A stretch of DNA of 64,000 nt from Phaeosaccion multiseriatum (Eukaryota > Ochrophyta, other classes), in the NCBI GenBank assembly GCA_965112735.1, contig OZ218955.1, positions 2,666,001-2,730,000 on the forward strand. The letters run 5' to 3'. The notes under the pieces are model-generated. The model was not told where the DNA came from and did not search any database. It saw only the letters and a program-made list of their open reading frames with translations. Below are positions 32,229-44,505 of this stretch, piece by piece. Positions within the stretch are counted from its first letter, which is position 1, and every line of letters starts with the position of its first letter. Both the position numbers and the translations under genes were made by a program.

Positions 32229-35200
32229 CGACAGACAGACAGAAGGAGGAAAGAGAGAGAGAGGGAGAGTGGGGTGGAGAGAGAGGCACTGTACACAAGG
32301 CGCGACGTAGAAGAAGGAGAAAAAGGCCAGGCGAGTATGCAAGCAGGCAAGCAAGCAAGTTGGTGATACAGCAGTACGCCACGTTCTACACGGCACTCAC
32401 TGACCGCAGCGTCGGACGTGTTGACCGTGGTGAGGCCTTCCTGCCTGCGGATGTGGAGGTGCTCTGGGGCGAAGATGAACACCTGACTGCTTCTTGCTCC
32501 CACCAGTCCCTTCTTGGACCTGGGGCGGGTCACGCCTGCCCAGCGGAGCCCCTCGGCCGCGACCCCGTGGGATGAGGCGTCGTTGTCGTCGTCCAGGTCC
32601 TCGTCAGCCGCCTCCACGTCCTGAGGAGTAGGGAGCGAGGAAGGGAGGCAGGAAGCAAGGAAGGAAGGAAAAAGGATAAAAGCATTGGGGAGGAGCGAGA
32701 GGCCAGACAGTGCGAAGAGGCCCACAGGGGGACAGACTGTAAGCCCCCCCCCCCCCCCCTCCGTGCTAGCTCACTCACTCACTCACTCACTCACTCACTC
32801 ACTCACTCACTCACTCACTCACTCACTTGCTCACTCACTCACTCACTCACTTACTCACTCACTCACACACTCTCTCCCTCTCTCACCATCTTCTGGTCCT
32901 GCACTGCGGCCGGAGGGAGGTTCCTGAGGCGTCTCTTTGACACCATGTACCCCATGACGTCTCCCTTGGCACCGTACATGACCCGGCTGGGGTCGATGGC
33001 TGTGGTGAGCGCTCGGTCGGTTTCCAGAACGGCCTTGCCTGTGGTGTTCAGACGTGAGGGTGTGTGTGTGTGTGTGTGTGTGTGGTACAAAGAGGGGGGG
33101 GAGAGAACGCGAGAAGGTAGGGAGGGAAGGAGGAAATGTAATCATAATGAAATTGAGACAACAAGACGCTCTCTCAGGAAGAGGGCGGGGGAGGGGGAGG
33201 GGGTGGACGTCCACCTTACAATTCCCCGGCCGCAATCAAAGGCAGCAAGTAGAGGGAGCAGCTCTTCCCTGCAGTACATCCACACAAAAAGACTCCGTAT
33301 AACCCACCTGCCTCTTCAAAGTCCTTGGAGGTGAGGTGAATGGCGCAGGTGAGAAGCGGCACCTGACTCGCCACCTTGAACAGAACGTCACTCACGAAGA
33401 GGAGCAGGGCTCTGCTTGAAGTGGTGAACACGACGTGCACGGGGAAGCGGAGGCGATCGTTCTTGTCGTTGCTTTCGTGCTGATCGCGCACCTGTGTACA
33501 CGTACGCACACATGGACAGATGCGTCATGCATGCACACACACGGCCGGGCATATACGGACATCGAGAGGAGATGGATGGATGGGTGAGTGAGAGGGGGAG
33601 AGTGGGGAGGCGACAAGGGAGAAAGCGAGAGAGAGAGGGAGAGAGAGAGAGACAGAGAGCAGAGAGAGAGAGAGCAGGGAAAAAGAGAGCGGGGAAAGAG
33701 AGAGGAGAAAGAGAAAGAGTCGACAGCCTATTGTGAGCTCTTACCCAATATACAAAGTCCAACAGAAGGGAGCAACCCGAGCCCGAGCCGATGACAATGT
33801 AGGGGCAGGGCTGATTGGGACGCATGAGGCGACGGTACACGCGGCGGTAGGGGCCCAGCACGCTCACCCAGCCTGCAGGCAGCCAGCCAGTACGGCAGTT
33901 GGTGATACAACAGGGGGGGGCGGGCGGAAGGCGACAGAGCTGAGAGACAAGGCCGACTTCCTCTCTCCACAGAGGAGCAGAGAATCGGCTTCTGTGCGGC
34001 GCGCTTCCCCGCCGTGCGTACAACAACGCCAAGAGACAAACGTGGATGACTGGGTGAGTGGGTGGGTGGGTGGGTGGGATGGACGCTCTAACGACGATCG
34101 TTCGACCTGCACCTCCATCTAACCTACCCGGAGTGTCGTCATCCAGCAGGGTCTCAGTGAAGGATCTGTTTCCCCAGCAGCCCATGTGCCTCGACTCGCC
34201 CTCCTTGAAGATCTGTGAGCATCGTAAGTCCAGTGAGTGAGTAGAGAGTCGAGTCGAGTCAATCGAGTCAGTCGAATGAGTCGAGCAACTCCAGGGAAAC
34301 GGTGGGGGGGGCGATCAGAGCCGTCAGTTTCCTACTAGAGCACCACACACAGTGATGATTCCGAGGGCGCGAGGAGTGAGCACACAGCAAGCAAGACGGT
34401 TTCACCTCCGTTCCTCTTTCGACGAGCGCGCGTGAGGTAACGCACACACACACACACACACCTACACACACCTGTACCACTGTGCCGAGCAGCTCTCGGT
34501 CGTTGGGGACTCCCGTGCCCCGTGTCCATGACTTTATCTTCTTGATCTGAGGGAGTGGAGAAAGGGAGGGGGTGGGTCATGCATTGGGAAGAGAGGCAGG
34601 GGGCGAGGAAGCGGTCAGAAAAGTAGGCTAGCAGGGAGGGAAGATATCGAAAACGCAGAGACACGCACGCACACACGCGCACACGCACAAACGCACAAAC
34701 GCACACCCACATGCCGTGCTCGCCCACCTTGTCGATCCCTCCGAGCTCTACGGTGCCCTTGTGCCCCCCTCGCATGCCCTCCGTGATCTTGACAGCGTGG
34801 GTAGACTCCACTCTGCGGCAGGGTCTCGCCTGGATTTCGTCTTCTTCCGGCCCCTCGTATTCCTGTCAAGTGGTAGGCATAAGGAGCACGCATATGGGCA
34901 GGCATATGGGCAGGCATATGGGCAGGCATATGGGCAGGCATATGGGCAGGCATATGGGCAGGCATATGGGTAGGCATATGGGCAGGCATATGGGCAGGCG
35001 CATGAGCAGGCGTATGGGCAGGCGTATGGGCACGATTAGGGGCAAGCAGAGCGACAGGGCGGTGGTTCGTCGAGCGAGAGAGAGAGCGCTGGAAAGGGAC
35101 AGAGGGAGAGAGGGAAGGAGAAGGACAGCGAGAGACAGAGAGCGAGAGAGAGAGAGAGAGACAATATAGACTGAGACGGTGGTGACTTGGGCAGAGCGGC

Positions 35201-38200
35201 TGTGAGCGGAAGCCACTTACCTCTCTGGCAGTGGGGGGAAAGACGGCTCTACTTTGAAAGCGGTTAATGTCATCTCCCTTGGTGGGGCGGTAGCGGAAGT
35301 GGGTGAAGGGGTGTTTGAACGGCTCTCTCTTCATGACGCTGTGGGCCAGATAGTATACATCGCCCACCTGTCCATCCCGCCCATCGATTGAGTGAGTGAG
35401 TCGGTGAGGTCCATCACAAACAAGGCCGTGGCGATAGAGAGTGAGTCAGTGAGTCAGTGAGTCAGTGAGTCAGTGAGTCAGTGAGTCTGTAAGTCAGTGC
35501 GTCAGTGAATAAGTGAGAGAGAGCCATGACAAAGAAGGGCAAAAGTATGATGCTTCTCCTCGAAGGCTGTGAGCTCGGACTGACTCGCCCTGACGGCACT
35601 GACTGCACTGATACGTACATTGGACGGCACGAAGTGCGACTCGGACTTCCTTAGGAGGGGGAAGAAGCTCACAGCGTAGTCTTCGTCAAGGTGCAGCGTG
35701 AAGTACTCGGTCTGGCGGTCGAAGATCTGGAGGGCATCAGCAGAGTACGACAGACCGAAGGAGGGATGGAGGGAGGAAGAGAAGGGATGACGAAGGAACG
35801 AGGGCGGGGAGAGGGGAGAGGAAGTCAATGAAGCATGAGCCCCCACCTGGTGTCCCCAAAGGCACGCTGTAGAGTCGTGCTCTACACCTCCTGCCCCAAG
35901 CCTATGCAAGGTTTTCATGGACTGCTGTATAACCCCATGTATCGGCTTCTCTCTCTCTCTCTTCTCATCACAGCAACCGCCACCGTCGCTACAGCACAAA
36001 CATCCACGCCAAGCAACAACGCAATCATTGCTCAGTGTCCGTCCGCCAATCGATCAGTCAACCCGCCAACCACCCAGCCAGTCACCCCGCTTGGCACCAT
36101 TCTATCAGCCTGCACCTTTGCACGATAGAACCACGAGTGGACGATGCGGTCGAAGGCGTACAGCACGAGGAAGGGCGTGTTGATGGCGAACACGCGGAGG
36201 TGCTCGGGCACGCGGTAGAAGAGCCAGATCACCCCCACAGCTCCTCCGATGTGCAGGCCCTTCCAAGAGAAGGGGGGAGGGGTGGGTGGGATTGAGTGGC
36301 AGGCAGATTTGGGAGAGGTGGAACTCGGTGCTTGCGTTGACGTGGGAGGAGCTCGGTGGAGGTGAGTGTGCGTGCGTGCGTGCATGCGTGGGTGCGTGCG
36401 TGCGTGCGTGCGTGCATGGGTGCGTGCGTGCGTGGGCCGTGCATGCGTTTGTTCGTGGCTTTAGTACGGTACCTGTGTGAAGTTGAAGTAGCGCTTGCGG
36501 TACTTGCGCCACACGATGGTGAGGGGCTGTATGATGAGCACGAAGAGAGTGCCGAAGGCAAGTTGGATGAAGTCGTCCGTGCGGATTGTCCACATGCCTG
36601 GAAGGGGGGAGGAGGGGAGGGAGGGAGGTAGGTAGGGAGGAAGGAAGGGAGGGTGGGAGGGAGGGAGGGAGGGAGGGAGGGAGGAAGGAAGGAAGGAAGG
36701 GAGGGAGGGAGGGAGGAAGAAAGGAAGGAAGGAAGGAAGGAAGGAAGGAAGGAAGGGAAGGAGGAAGGGAGGAAGGGAGGAAGGGTGGGAGAGGGAGAGG
36801 GAGAGGAAGAGGGAGAGAAAGTAAGAAGTAAGAAATGTTTCCCCTACCACGTGGGTCTTTCTCAGGCCAAGGCACCTTCCATCTCACTCACCCTCAACAG
36901 CAGCGAAGGAGATGTGGCGCTCGATGGGAGACAGAATAAACCAGACAGGCTGTGGGTGGTTGGGGTAGGCGGAGCGAGGCAACATCGAGAGCAGAGGCAA
37001 GGAAATCAGTTAGTGACGAGGCAGGTGTACGGTAGAGTAGGTGAGTGGGTGGGTGGGTGATCGGGAGCAGCAGCGGCATGGCATAACAGGGCAAGAGTGT
37101 GAGAAGCGAGGGGACAAGCTAGGGGCAAGATGCAGAGGCGGATGGACGGGGGGAGAGCTTTTCTCTGGCCCGTGTGGCTGTGCTGCTCCTCTTCTCTTCC
37201 CTGCCTGCTCTCCGGCCCGTGCCATTGTCCATTGATTGCCCTGGTGTGCTCCTTTCCTCTTCCTTCTGTGCTGCTCTTACATCTTCCTTGTCGAGGTTAA
37301 AGTCAAGCTCCGCGATGGGTACAAACACGCTGATGAGGTGCACGATGAGCACACCCATGAAGACAAAGCCGAGGTACTTGTGGCCAATGTAGATGGCGCT
37401 GGCCGCGTCACTGAAGTCGAAGAAACGGGACAGGAAGGGGCTACGGTCAACTACCTCCAACAGCCAGTTGTGAGTCACCCTGTCGTGTGTGTGGGGGGGA
37501 GAGTTGGGGGGAGGTGGGGGGTCGAGGCGAAAGAGGCTGAGTGAGCCTGCTGGGTGTGGGAGGGGGGCACATTTGGCGGGGCTGGGCATAGCGACGGACG
37601 GTAGGGGTGAGTGAATGCGGAGCATGGGAGAGAGAAGAGTGGAATACCACCCTTTTTACAGCACCTCTGGTCCTCGCCTCTCCTCTATTGGCCGGCGTAA
37701 GTCGCACGCACCTGCACATGGTGAAGAAGAAGAAGCAGAAGGCGACCACCAGGATACGCGCTGTGGCCGGAATGACGATGTTGAAGTAGAACACATAGGG
37801 CTGACATTCAATGGCGTCATCCCCTCCACCGATGCAGTTGTCCCTCAGCTCGTCAAAGTCTTCCTGCTCCAGCAGGCCCTACACAAAAGAGGCGCATGCC
37901 CAGAGAGAGATGCGAGAGTGTATGACTGATTGAGTGAGTGAGCTGCGGGCTGGAGGAGACTAGGTCGCTCTGCTGCTACCACCATGGGGCGGCGCTTCCC
38001 TCCCCCAGAGAGAGAGAGAGAGATGGCGAGAGAGAGCGAGAGAGCCAAAGAGAAGCCGAGAAAGAGGGACGTAAGGGGAAGGAAAACCAATGAGGGAGAG
38101 GTGGAGAAAAAGGGACAGATGCGGAGAGTATCAGCGGGAGCCGTGCTGGCCTCACTCTTCTCACCCCTGTGATGGAGTTTGATGTGAAGCGGTCAACAAC

Positions 38201-38398
38201 GGCGATGACACACGACACGAAGAAGGCGATGTTCAGCAGCGCCCAGTAGGACATGCGATAGCCGCCGAGCCTCCCGCCGGCGGGCGGCAGCGCCACATCC
38301 TTGAGCTCCTTGCCCCGATGCAAGTGCGCATCAAACCCGGCATGCCTCCGAGGATCTCGCGTTGGCACGGGACACCTCGGTCCCTCCTTCCGCGACAT
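31637..38398 (-). CDS. NADPH oxidase / ferric reductase-like flavocytochrome b
   Basis: Likely carries electrons from NAD(P)H through FAD and haem across a membrane to O2 or Fe3+. Seventeen exons join in frame (complement): 38165-38398, 37712-37878, 37281-37479, 36892-36949, 36473-36597, 36116-36259, 35619-35726, 35221-35367, 34728-34862, 34472-34546, 34128-34212, 33745-33872, 33308-33491, 32887-33038, 32405-32620, 32015-32102, 31637-31728, giving 778 residues. Membrane helices include YWALLNIAFFVSCVIAVV and IYIGHKYLGFVFMGVLIVHL, where two His spaced by 14 fit a haem pair. A second His lies in QGLHIGGAVGVIW. FDRIVHSWFYRAK is the usual exit to the FAD domain, whose FAD motif is KHPFT (near residue 365). 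The nucleotide fold has VIGSGSGCSLLLDF (near 520) and ends with FCGSIALYDLF. The 345-520 part is longer and more divergent than in typical NOX. No EF-hands are seen. The last exon acceptor is a CAGCAG tandem; the second AG gives YFCGS. Confidence 0.8.
34888..35032. repeat. GCATATGGGCAG tandem repeat in a NOX intron
   Basis: About twelve units of GCATATGGGCAG, drifting to GCGTATGGGCAG at the right end. The unit resembles the GCATATGG repeat at 48056-48265 in a DRC4 intron. Confidence 0.9.
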
Positions 38399-39046
38399 GC
38401 ACGGCTGTTGCTGGATCGTCTCGCTACAGTTTTCCTCGTAGAGAGGAGGTGGTCCTCCAGACAAATCACAAATAAGGGTTCCAAGAAGAGAGCCATCAAA
38501 CTACCATCCAAACTCTCCTCTACCTCTCGAAGACCGCGACACGCCCCCACAATAAAACGCCCCTGGCTTAACATCCCTCTCATCATTAAGTTTTATAATT
38601 ACTCCCTCGTGTCTCCCTCCTCTCCTCTCATCTGGCAGCTCTTGTCGGCTTTGCACACACCTTGCACAGCCTCGTGCATTGAAATTCCTCCATGTACCTA
38701 AAAGGCGCTGCTCTTGGTCAACAGCTGCCCCACCACATACCCCATCCCACAAGCGACGATTTCTACACTCTAAATCGCGTGTGCAATTCAGAGATCCGCG
38801 TGACCTCCCCTACTTACTCAGGCACCCGACCCATGTCGCCCGTTTGCTGCCGAGGGTGGGGGGCGCCCCCACGAACACCCCAAGGCCCTTCTGTGGCAGC
38901 TCGGGCAGCTCCGACGGCGGGGGCGGGATTCCGAGTCGGTGCATCCACCCTCGACCTTCCGCTGTTCCTGCTGCCCCGCCCCAGGCTCGGGTTCTTGAGA
39001 GGCAGGCGCAGGCACTCCTGGTGTGTGCGTTTGCAGATCAGTAGGA
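38399..39046. other. spacer between two genes on the minus strand
   Basis: The sequence from 38399 to 39046 is free of simple repeats but shows no recognisable protein. A frame upstream of 38398 stays open back to about 38500 without an ATG, so an extra 5' exon of the NOX gene is possible. A minus frame at 38814-39077 is rich in Arg, Gly and Pro and is judged non-coding. Confidence 0.35.
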
Positions 39047-40026
39047 TCAGATACGCTGCTCGCAACAGGATACGCATGAAGGAATCAGATTATAAAGTGG
39101 GCGCGAGGAAAAGAGGGCATTCACCTGGAAGTGGCGGAAGTTGTCGCGCAGCATCTTGCCGTAGACTGCCTTCCAGCCCTCCCTCGTGCGCTTGTCTAGG
39201 AAGAGCTTCCGATCCTTCCCGCGCTGCTTCCACAGGGTCTGCAGCACCGTCAGCTGCTTCGTCCTCACGCCGCCGCCTGTGTTGTCCTTGTCTTTGTCCT
39301 TGTCGATCTCCTCGTCGTCGCAGTGGTTGGCTCTCCAAGCCGAGAGGGCGGCCTGCCACAGCCCCAGGAGGGCGTCAAGGTACAGCGGCAGAGACACCGT
39401 CACGAGGAAGATGATCTGCAGACAGGGGAAGGGAAGGGGGTGTTCGGGGATGCATTCATTCATTCATTTGAGTCAGTCATTGGGGTGGCGAGGGCCGGCA
39501 GAGGCGAGGCGCGGGCATCAGAGGCCACGAGGAGGCGGGGCGAGGGGAGGGGAGGAAGCTGGCTTCTCGCCATTGAGCTGCGCCACCCATCTTCCGCGCT
39601 GCTCTGCCCTTCTTCCCTGACTGACACCAGGTACTGACTGACCTGCATAATGTAGATGGCGTTGGTGGCCCTCCTCTCGAACTCCCCCCCGGCGTACGTG
39701 CCGAATTGCATGGTGAGCAGCAGCGCCAGCATCACCACATTCACGCCCGCGCCCACACCGGCCACCCAATTCAGCTCCGAGTTGCAGAAGGGCCGAAGCA
39801 CCAACACGAAGAGCAAGCTCACACCTGTGAAGGCCAGGAAGATAGCGAGCTGCGTCGTCGCGGTGGACACGAAGGCCGCCACCGCCGCCAGGGCCAGGAT
39901 CTGGGCGAAGGTGAAGAGTGCGTAATATAGGCCGACATCTGTGAAGTCAGCATACACGGGCTCGTTTCCGATGCGCAGCAGCTCCGCCTCGGCCACCCTT
40001 TTCCTCAGCTTCAGGGCCTCGACCTG

Positions 40027-40072
<46 letters not shown>

Positions 40073-41927
40073 GCCGAAGACGACGGCTGATGCCGGAAGC
40101 CTTCGCCCCCGGCCCCCCTCCGCCTGTGCTGCGTTGGATCCGGGGTGGTGGTGAGGAGATCCGGTTCGCTGCAGTAGACTGTCATCCACGCTCCTGAAGG
40201 GGTTGTTGTCATGTTAGCATGTACATGTCCTCTTCTTCCTTGTCAACGCCCTGCATCGATCGACGCACAGGTACATTAAGCTCTCTGGGCACCCCACACG
40301 CAGACACACACTCACCGGTGTCGAAGCAGGACAGGAAGCGCTCCTCTCCGAAGAGCGTGCCCCACAACGAACGTTTCACCTTGGCCCACACCCCGAGGGA
40401 CTCCGAGTCGTCGGGGCCTTCCTCCTCCTTCTCCTTTTTTCCATAGTGTGCAAAGACGAGCTGCTGCGCCGAGTCACTCCTCTGCCTGAGCAGCTTCACA
40501 ATAAACCCGCCGCAGTACGCCACGATGAGGCAGGGGAGAAGGAGGAAGGCGAGCACCCCGGTCGCCACCGCCCAGTCGCAGTCAGAGGTCATTACTCCCA
40601 ACTCCGCCAGAGAGGTGCCCTCCAATATAAAGACCATCACCACGAGCAGCACGTGCGGGTAGTATGTCCAGAACTTGGGCCTCTCGATTGGATCCGCCAT
40701 CGCTCTGTCCCGGTCAGAATCCTCTTCCTCCTTCTTCCCTTCCCCCTTCTCCTCCACTGTTGCCAAGCCCACGCCTCCTCCGTGGGAGGGTGCCACCGCC
40801 ACCGCCGCCGCCGCCTCCTCACTCTCACTCACAAGGCCCCAATGCTGCTGCTCCTGCACCGCCGAGGCGTCGCTTCTTCTCGCCCCTGGACGAGCATGGG
40901 CGTCTGCCTCTGCGAGGACGTTGCTGACGCGATACAAGCTCGGTACCTGGGCAGGCAGGGCCCGATGGGCCTTGTCGTCCTCCCACATCGCCTTGTGCCA
41001 CGCCTCTGCCGCCTGAAGCTCTCCTAGGTACGCCGCCCCCAGCACCGGGGACACATACTCCCTCGTCATTGTGTTCTCCCTCCTCCCACTCCTCCTCTTG
41101 GGACTGTTCGTGTGGAGGAGCACGCGTATGTCACTCCCGTGTGTAATGCCCACCCCCTGCGCCACTCGCCACTCCAGCTTGGCCCTCTCGCGGGCGTGCC
41201 ATCTCGCCTCCACGTAGCTGCCCAACCCGATGCTGAGCAGCACGAACGCAAGCACCAGCCCACACACAAGAATGAGGTTCCCAACGAAGCGCCGCACCGC
41301 CTCGGAGCCGTTACACGAGCCCTGCCCCCCTGCCCCCCCTTCCTCCCCCTTCTCTGCCAAGAAGCCCACCTTCCACCACAAGTTGGTCCAGGAGAGGGCC
41401 TCGGCGAAGTCTGCGAAGTTCCTCTCGGTGGGTAACACAAAGGCGAGAAGAGCGAGGAACTGCACATGCTGTATCAGCACGCGCGCACTGGGGGTGTGGG
41501 GGGCACGTATAGGCAGGTGGGTGGGTAGGTGGGTGGGTGGGTGTCGGGACAGAGAGCGGGTGTCAGGACAAGAAAAAGAGGTCCTGCATATGCTCCACCA
41601 GTCATCACACACTTGCTCATGAGTGAGGAGGAGACTGAGTCAAGCAACTGAACTGACAGACGTGTTTCTAACCTACCTCGTCGCGCTTGGGCTTCGAGAG
41701 GACGGCTGAGGCCCTCTTCCCGTAGTGGAGGCGCCCACGAGGCCCAAGATGGACACGACCCCAATGAGTCCCACCGCCACAGCCACAAAGATGCTGAGAC
41801 ACAACGCCGAGGCCTCGCCAGACAGGTAGCGGCTGTCCCCCACCCGAACGCGCTCCTGCCCAATGCCTTGCTCCGCCACACACTGAACACACGCGCCTTC
41901 GTCGAACATGTCCTCCTCGTCAGGGGA
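39047..41927 (-). CDS. multi-pass membrane protein, TRP-like/Flc-like, 5' exon missing
   Basis: Four exons join in frame (complement): 41677-41927, 40316-41487, 39643-40193, 39047-39415. The first identified exon starts after TTTCCCCAG with SPDEEDMFDEGACVQC and a helix (LSIFVAVAVGLIGVVSILGL). It is followed by VQFLALLAFVLPTERNFADF, NLILVCGLVLAFVLLSIG, YPHVLLVVMVFILEGTSLAE, VATGVLAFLLLPCLIVAYCG, DVGLYYALFTFAQILALAAV, QLAIFLAFTGVSLLFVLVL, NVVMLALLLTMQFG and IIFLVTVSLPLYLDALLGLW. The array of seven to nine helices with a Cys-containing N-terminal part and a charged tail resembles fungal TRP-like (Flc/PKD2-like) proteins, but no diagnostic motif was found, so the family is tentative. A poly-Gln run (CAG repeat, 40030-40070) lies before the sixth helix. 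The start codon was not found; an upstream in-frame TAA blocks simple extension. Confidence 0.6.
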
Positions 41928-42295
41928 CTGGGGAAAGGAGGGAGCAACAGGATTCAACCCTTCCACCCAAGGCAGCTTCGAAGTAGATCGAGTTTACGTG
42001 GTAAGAGCGGGTTTTCGTCGAGCGTAGATAGCTCAGCGGGCGGCGCAAGCAGCTGTAGGCAGGATGGGAGTGTCCCGGCTCTTCAATGCATGGTCGTTTT
42101 GCTTATGCTCATCTTCCTTCAAGGATGGGTCGATTTTTCTGACCCCAGGGGGGAGAATGAAAAAAAATGCCTCATTTTTCCAGAGGCCTCCACCTTCAGA
42201 GGGTGGGGCTGTAAGCCCCTCCTCCCCTCCTTCCAACATATCCCGAGACTATCGAGATACAGGAGCCTCGGATCGTGTCGCCATAGGGGCGGAGG

Positions 42296-42362
42296 AGATG
42301 GTGAGCCAACTCTCTGCAGATGCTGAGCCAACTCTCTGCAGATGCCGAGCCAACTCTCTGCA
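42296..42362. repeat. three copies of a ~21-bp repeat, GAGCCAACTCTCTGCAGATG
   Basis: Tandem copies of GAGCCAACTCTCTGCAGATG in the spacer 41928-43858. The same spacer holds GGGTCCCCTTGATT repeats at 43385-43470, CCACCATCCA/CGCCGCTCGACAA repeats at 43235-43305 and a GAAG run at 43592-43620. Confidence 0.85.
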
Positions 42363-42805
42363 CGTCTCGGGAAGCGCGAGGCAGGGGCGGAGCGAGTCGA
42401 GGAGGGCTGGCGGAGCGACGGGTGGCATAGAGAAGTGCATCTGGCTGAGTGAGGCAAGAGGGAAGGCACGGCTGATGGCGAGCGAGCGTGCGCATTGTCA
42501 TTCATCATGAAATATTGAATCCCGATCGTCACGAGGGCAGCAACAGAGGCCTCAATCTCTTTTGCCCTCTTCCTTCGCCGCCTTGTGTGTGTGTGTGTGG
42601 CAGTGCCATTTCTACTCCTCCTCCCTTCTCAAGGCCATCAATCCGTGTAGTCTTCCTTCTCCCCCTCTCCACACCCCCCCAGATTCATGCAGACTATTGC
42701 TGCTCGGCATTGTGCCCATACAGAGGTGCCCACACGCTCCCCGAAACCGAACGTCGTTCCAGCCCCCTGAGCCCAGTAAAGAAGCAGCACACGACTGTGT
42801 GCTCC

Positions 42806-43381
42806 ATGGAGCCTGCGGAATCGCTTGGGCAGCTGCACCTCGTCCCCTTCATGGAGCGCCTTCGCAGGACGACGGGTGGCAGAGGTACTCCTCCCCGCAC
42901 CATCTCCCCCCTTAGCTCTCTCCTCTCGACGAACAGCGTGCAGGGCATTGGGATCCCCTCTCTGCCCGTTGGGTGTGGCGATTCCCGCCTCTCAGGCTCG
43001 GCGCCCTCTCCCTCACAACCACCTGCAGCCACAGCGAAGGGAGGCATGTACTGGAAACCCGTAGGCCTGGGGCAGCCCCACTGCGTCGACATGACCCCTA
43101 TTTTTGTAGTGAGTCGAATGCGGAGTGCGAGAGACGCCAAAGGGGTCTCTAAGCGTGTGAGGCGTGTGAGGGGCAGTAACTCTCCACCGCGCCTCGAACA
43201 GCAGAGCGGCAGTGACATCACCACTGCACTCAGCAAGGCCACCATCCATTGCAATCGCCGCTCGACAAGGCCACCATCCACTGCCACCGCCGCTCGACAA
43301 AACGCCCACTCCTCTGCTCATCATCGCCATTGCATCGCCTGTACCGGGCTCCGATGTCTGGACATGGGACTTGTCCCCTAG
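42806..43381 (+). CDS. hypothetical ORF in the 1.9-kb spacer
   Basis: A plus-strand frame open from about 42488 has an ATG at 42806 (MEPAESLGQLHLVPFMERLR) and runs to 43381. The first half has ordinary composition. The last 40 residues are read from short tandem repeats (CGCCGCTCGACAA). No family or supporting splice context is seen. It may be a lineage-specific gene or chance. The rest of 41928-43858 contains only the repeats listed separately. Confidence 0.2.
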   Translation: MEPAESLGQLHLVPFMERLRRTTGGRGTPPRTISPLSSLLSTNSVQGIGIPSLPVGCGDSRLSGSAPSPSQPPAATAKGGMYWKPVGLGQPHCVDMTPIFVVSRMRSARDAKGVSKRVRRVRGSNSPPRLEQQSGSDITTALSKATIHCNRRSTRPPSTATAARQNAHSSAHHRHCIACTGLRCLDMGLVP

Positions 43382-43858
43382 TTTGGGTCCCCTTGATTGG
43401 GTCCCCTTGATCGGGTCCCCTAGATTGGGTCCCCTTGATTGGGTCCCCTGATTGAGTCCCCTTGATTGGGTCGTCCCTCTCCCACACTGGCATCTCAGCT
43501 GCGCTCTCGAAGTTGCCACGTGGCGTAGGCAGGGAGCTCGTCCTTTGCTCCTTGTTCCTCCCGCTTTCTCCCCCGCCACCCCCTCCCTCCCGAAAGGAAG
43601 GAAGGAAGGAAGGAAGGAAGCGCAGGCCCAGTACCCCCCCAGCGCATGAATACGAAGGGCAATACTCCGGCCCCGTGTGCTGTGTGTGCGTGTGAATGCC
43701 TGCCCCCCCCCCGCGCCACGCCCGCCCTGCCCCACTGTACTGCTGCGCCCCATCAGAGCCGCGAAGGTCGATGCATCGTGCACACTCAAGGGCAATAAGG
43801 AGAGTGGTCATGACCCTCGGTACCACTAGGAAGGGTGCCTCCCGACACTCAGTAGTGC

Positions 43859-44464
43859 TCAGTACCATGAGGAGGTGGGTACGCTGGCTCGCACGAAGCT
43901 GTAGCGCACTCGGCGGTGCACAGCCCACGCCAGCGGAATCAGCGCCGCGTCCAGCAGGAATCTGCGGGTACATCGTGTGGTGATGGGGGTGTATGGGGCG
44001 GGACATCAAAATGCAAAACTCAGCGAAGAAGGAGACAGGGGCGCACGAGGGCATGTACTCTTCGATGCAGAGCCAACACACCACACCACGACACACCACA
44101 CCACGACACACCACACCACACCCACCCATTCCACCACTTTCCCGCTCACCTGGTAGCGACTGCGAGATTGGGAGTGTGTAGGCTGCCGATCATCACGTTG
44201 ACCACCGTCGCCAAGACGAACAGCCGGATGCCCAGCTCGCTGCGGGCGAAAACGCTTACCGCGCCCAGGCAGCCGATCACGAGCACCAACACGTACGCTA
44301 TCTGCGCATCAGACCTGCGCCACACACACACACATACACACACAGCAGCAACAGCAGCAGTACAGAAGGGGGGGCGGGGAGGGGGTGGAAAGGCACGTGA
44401 GCACCTATTCGTTGTTGAATACCGCACAGGCATGCAAGCACCTTTATGAGGGCCCTTCCCGCTC

Positions 44465-44505
<41 letters not shown>

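Noticed and set aside
34888-35032. CRISPR-like regular repeat
   Set aside because: The units are contiguous without unique spacers, lie in an intron of a eukaryotic gene, and have no cas genes nearby.
38814-39077. Extra last exon for the TRP-like gene
   Set aside because: The only acceptors there give the wrong phase or an immediate stop. Reading straight through to the stop at 39047 keeps the frame.
42029-42075. tRNA-like A box (TAGCTCAGCGG)
   Set aside because: No B box (GGTTCRANNCC) and no acceptor or T-arm pairing follow within tRNA length.
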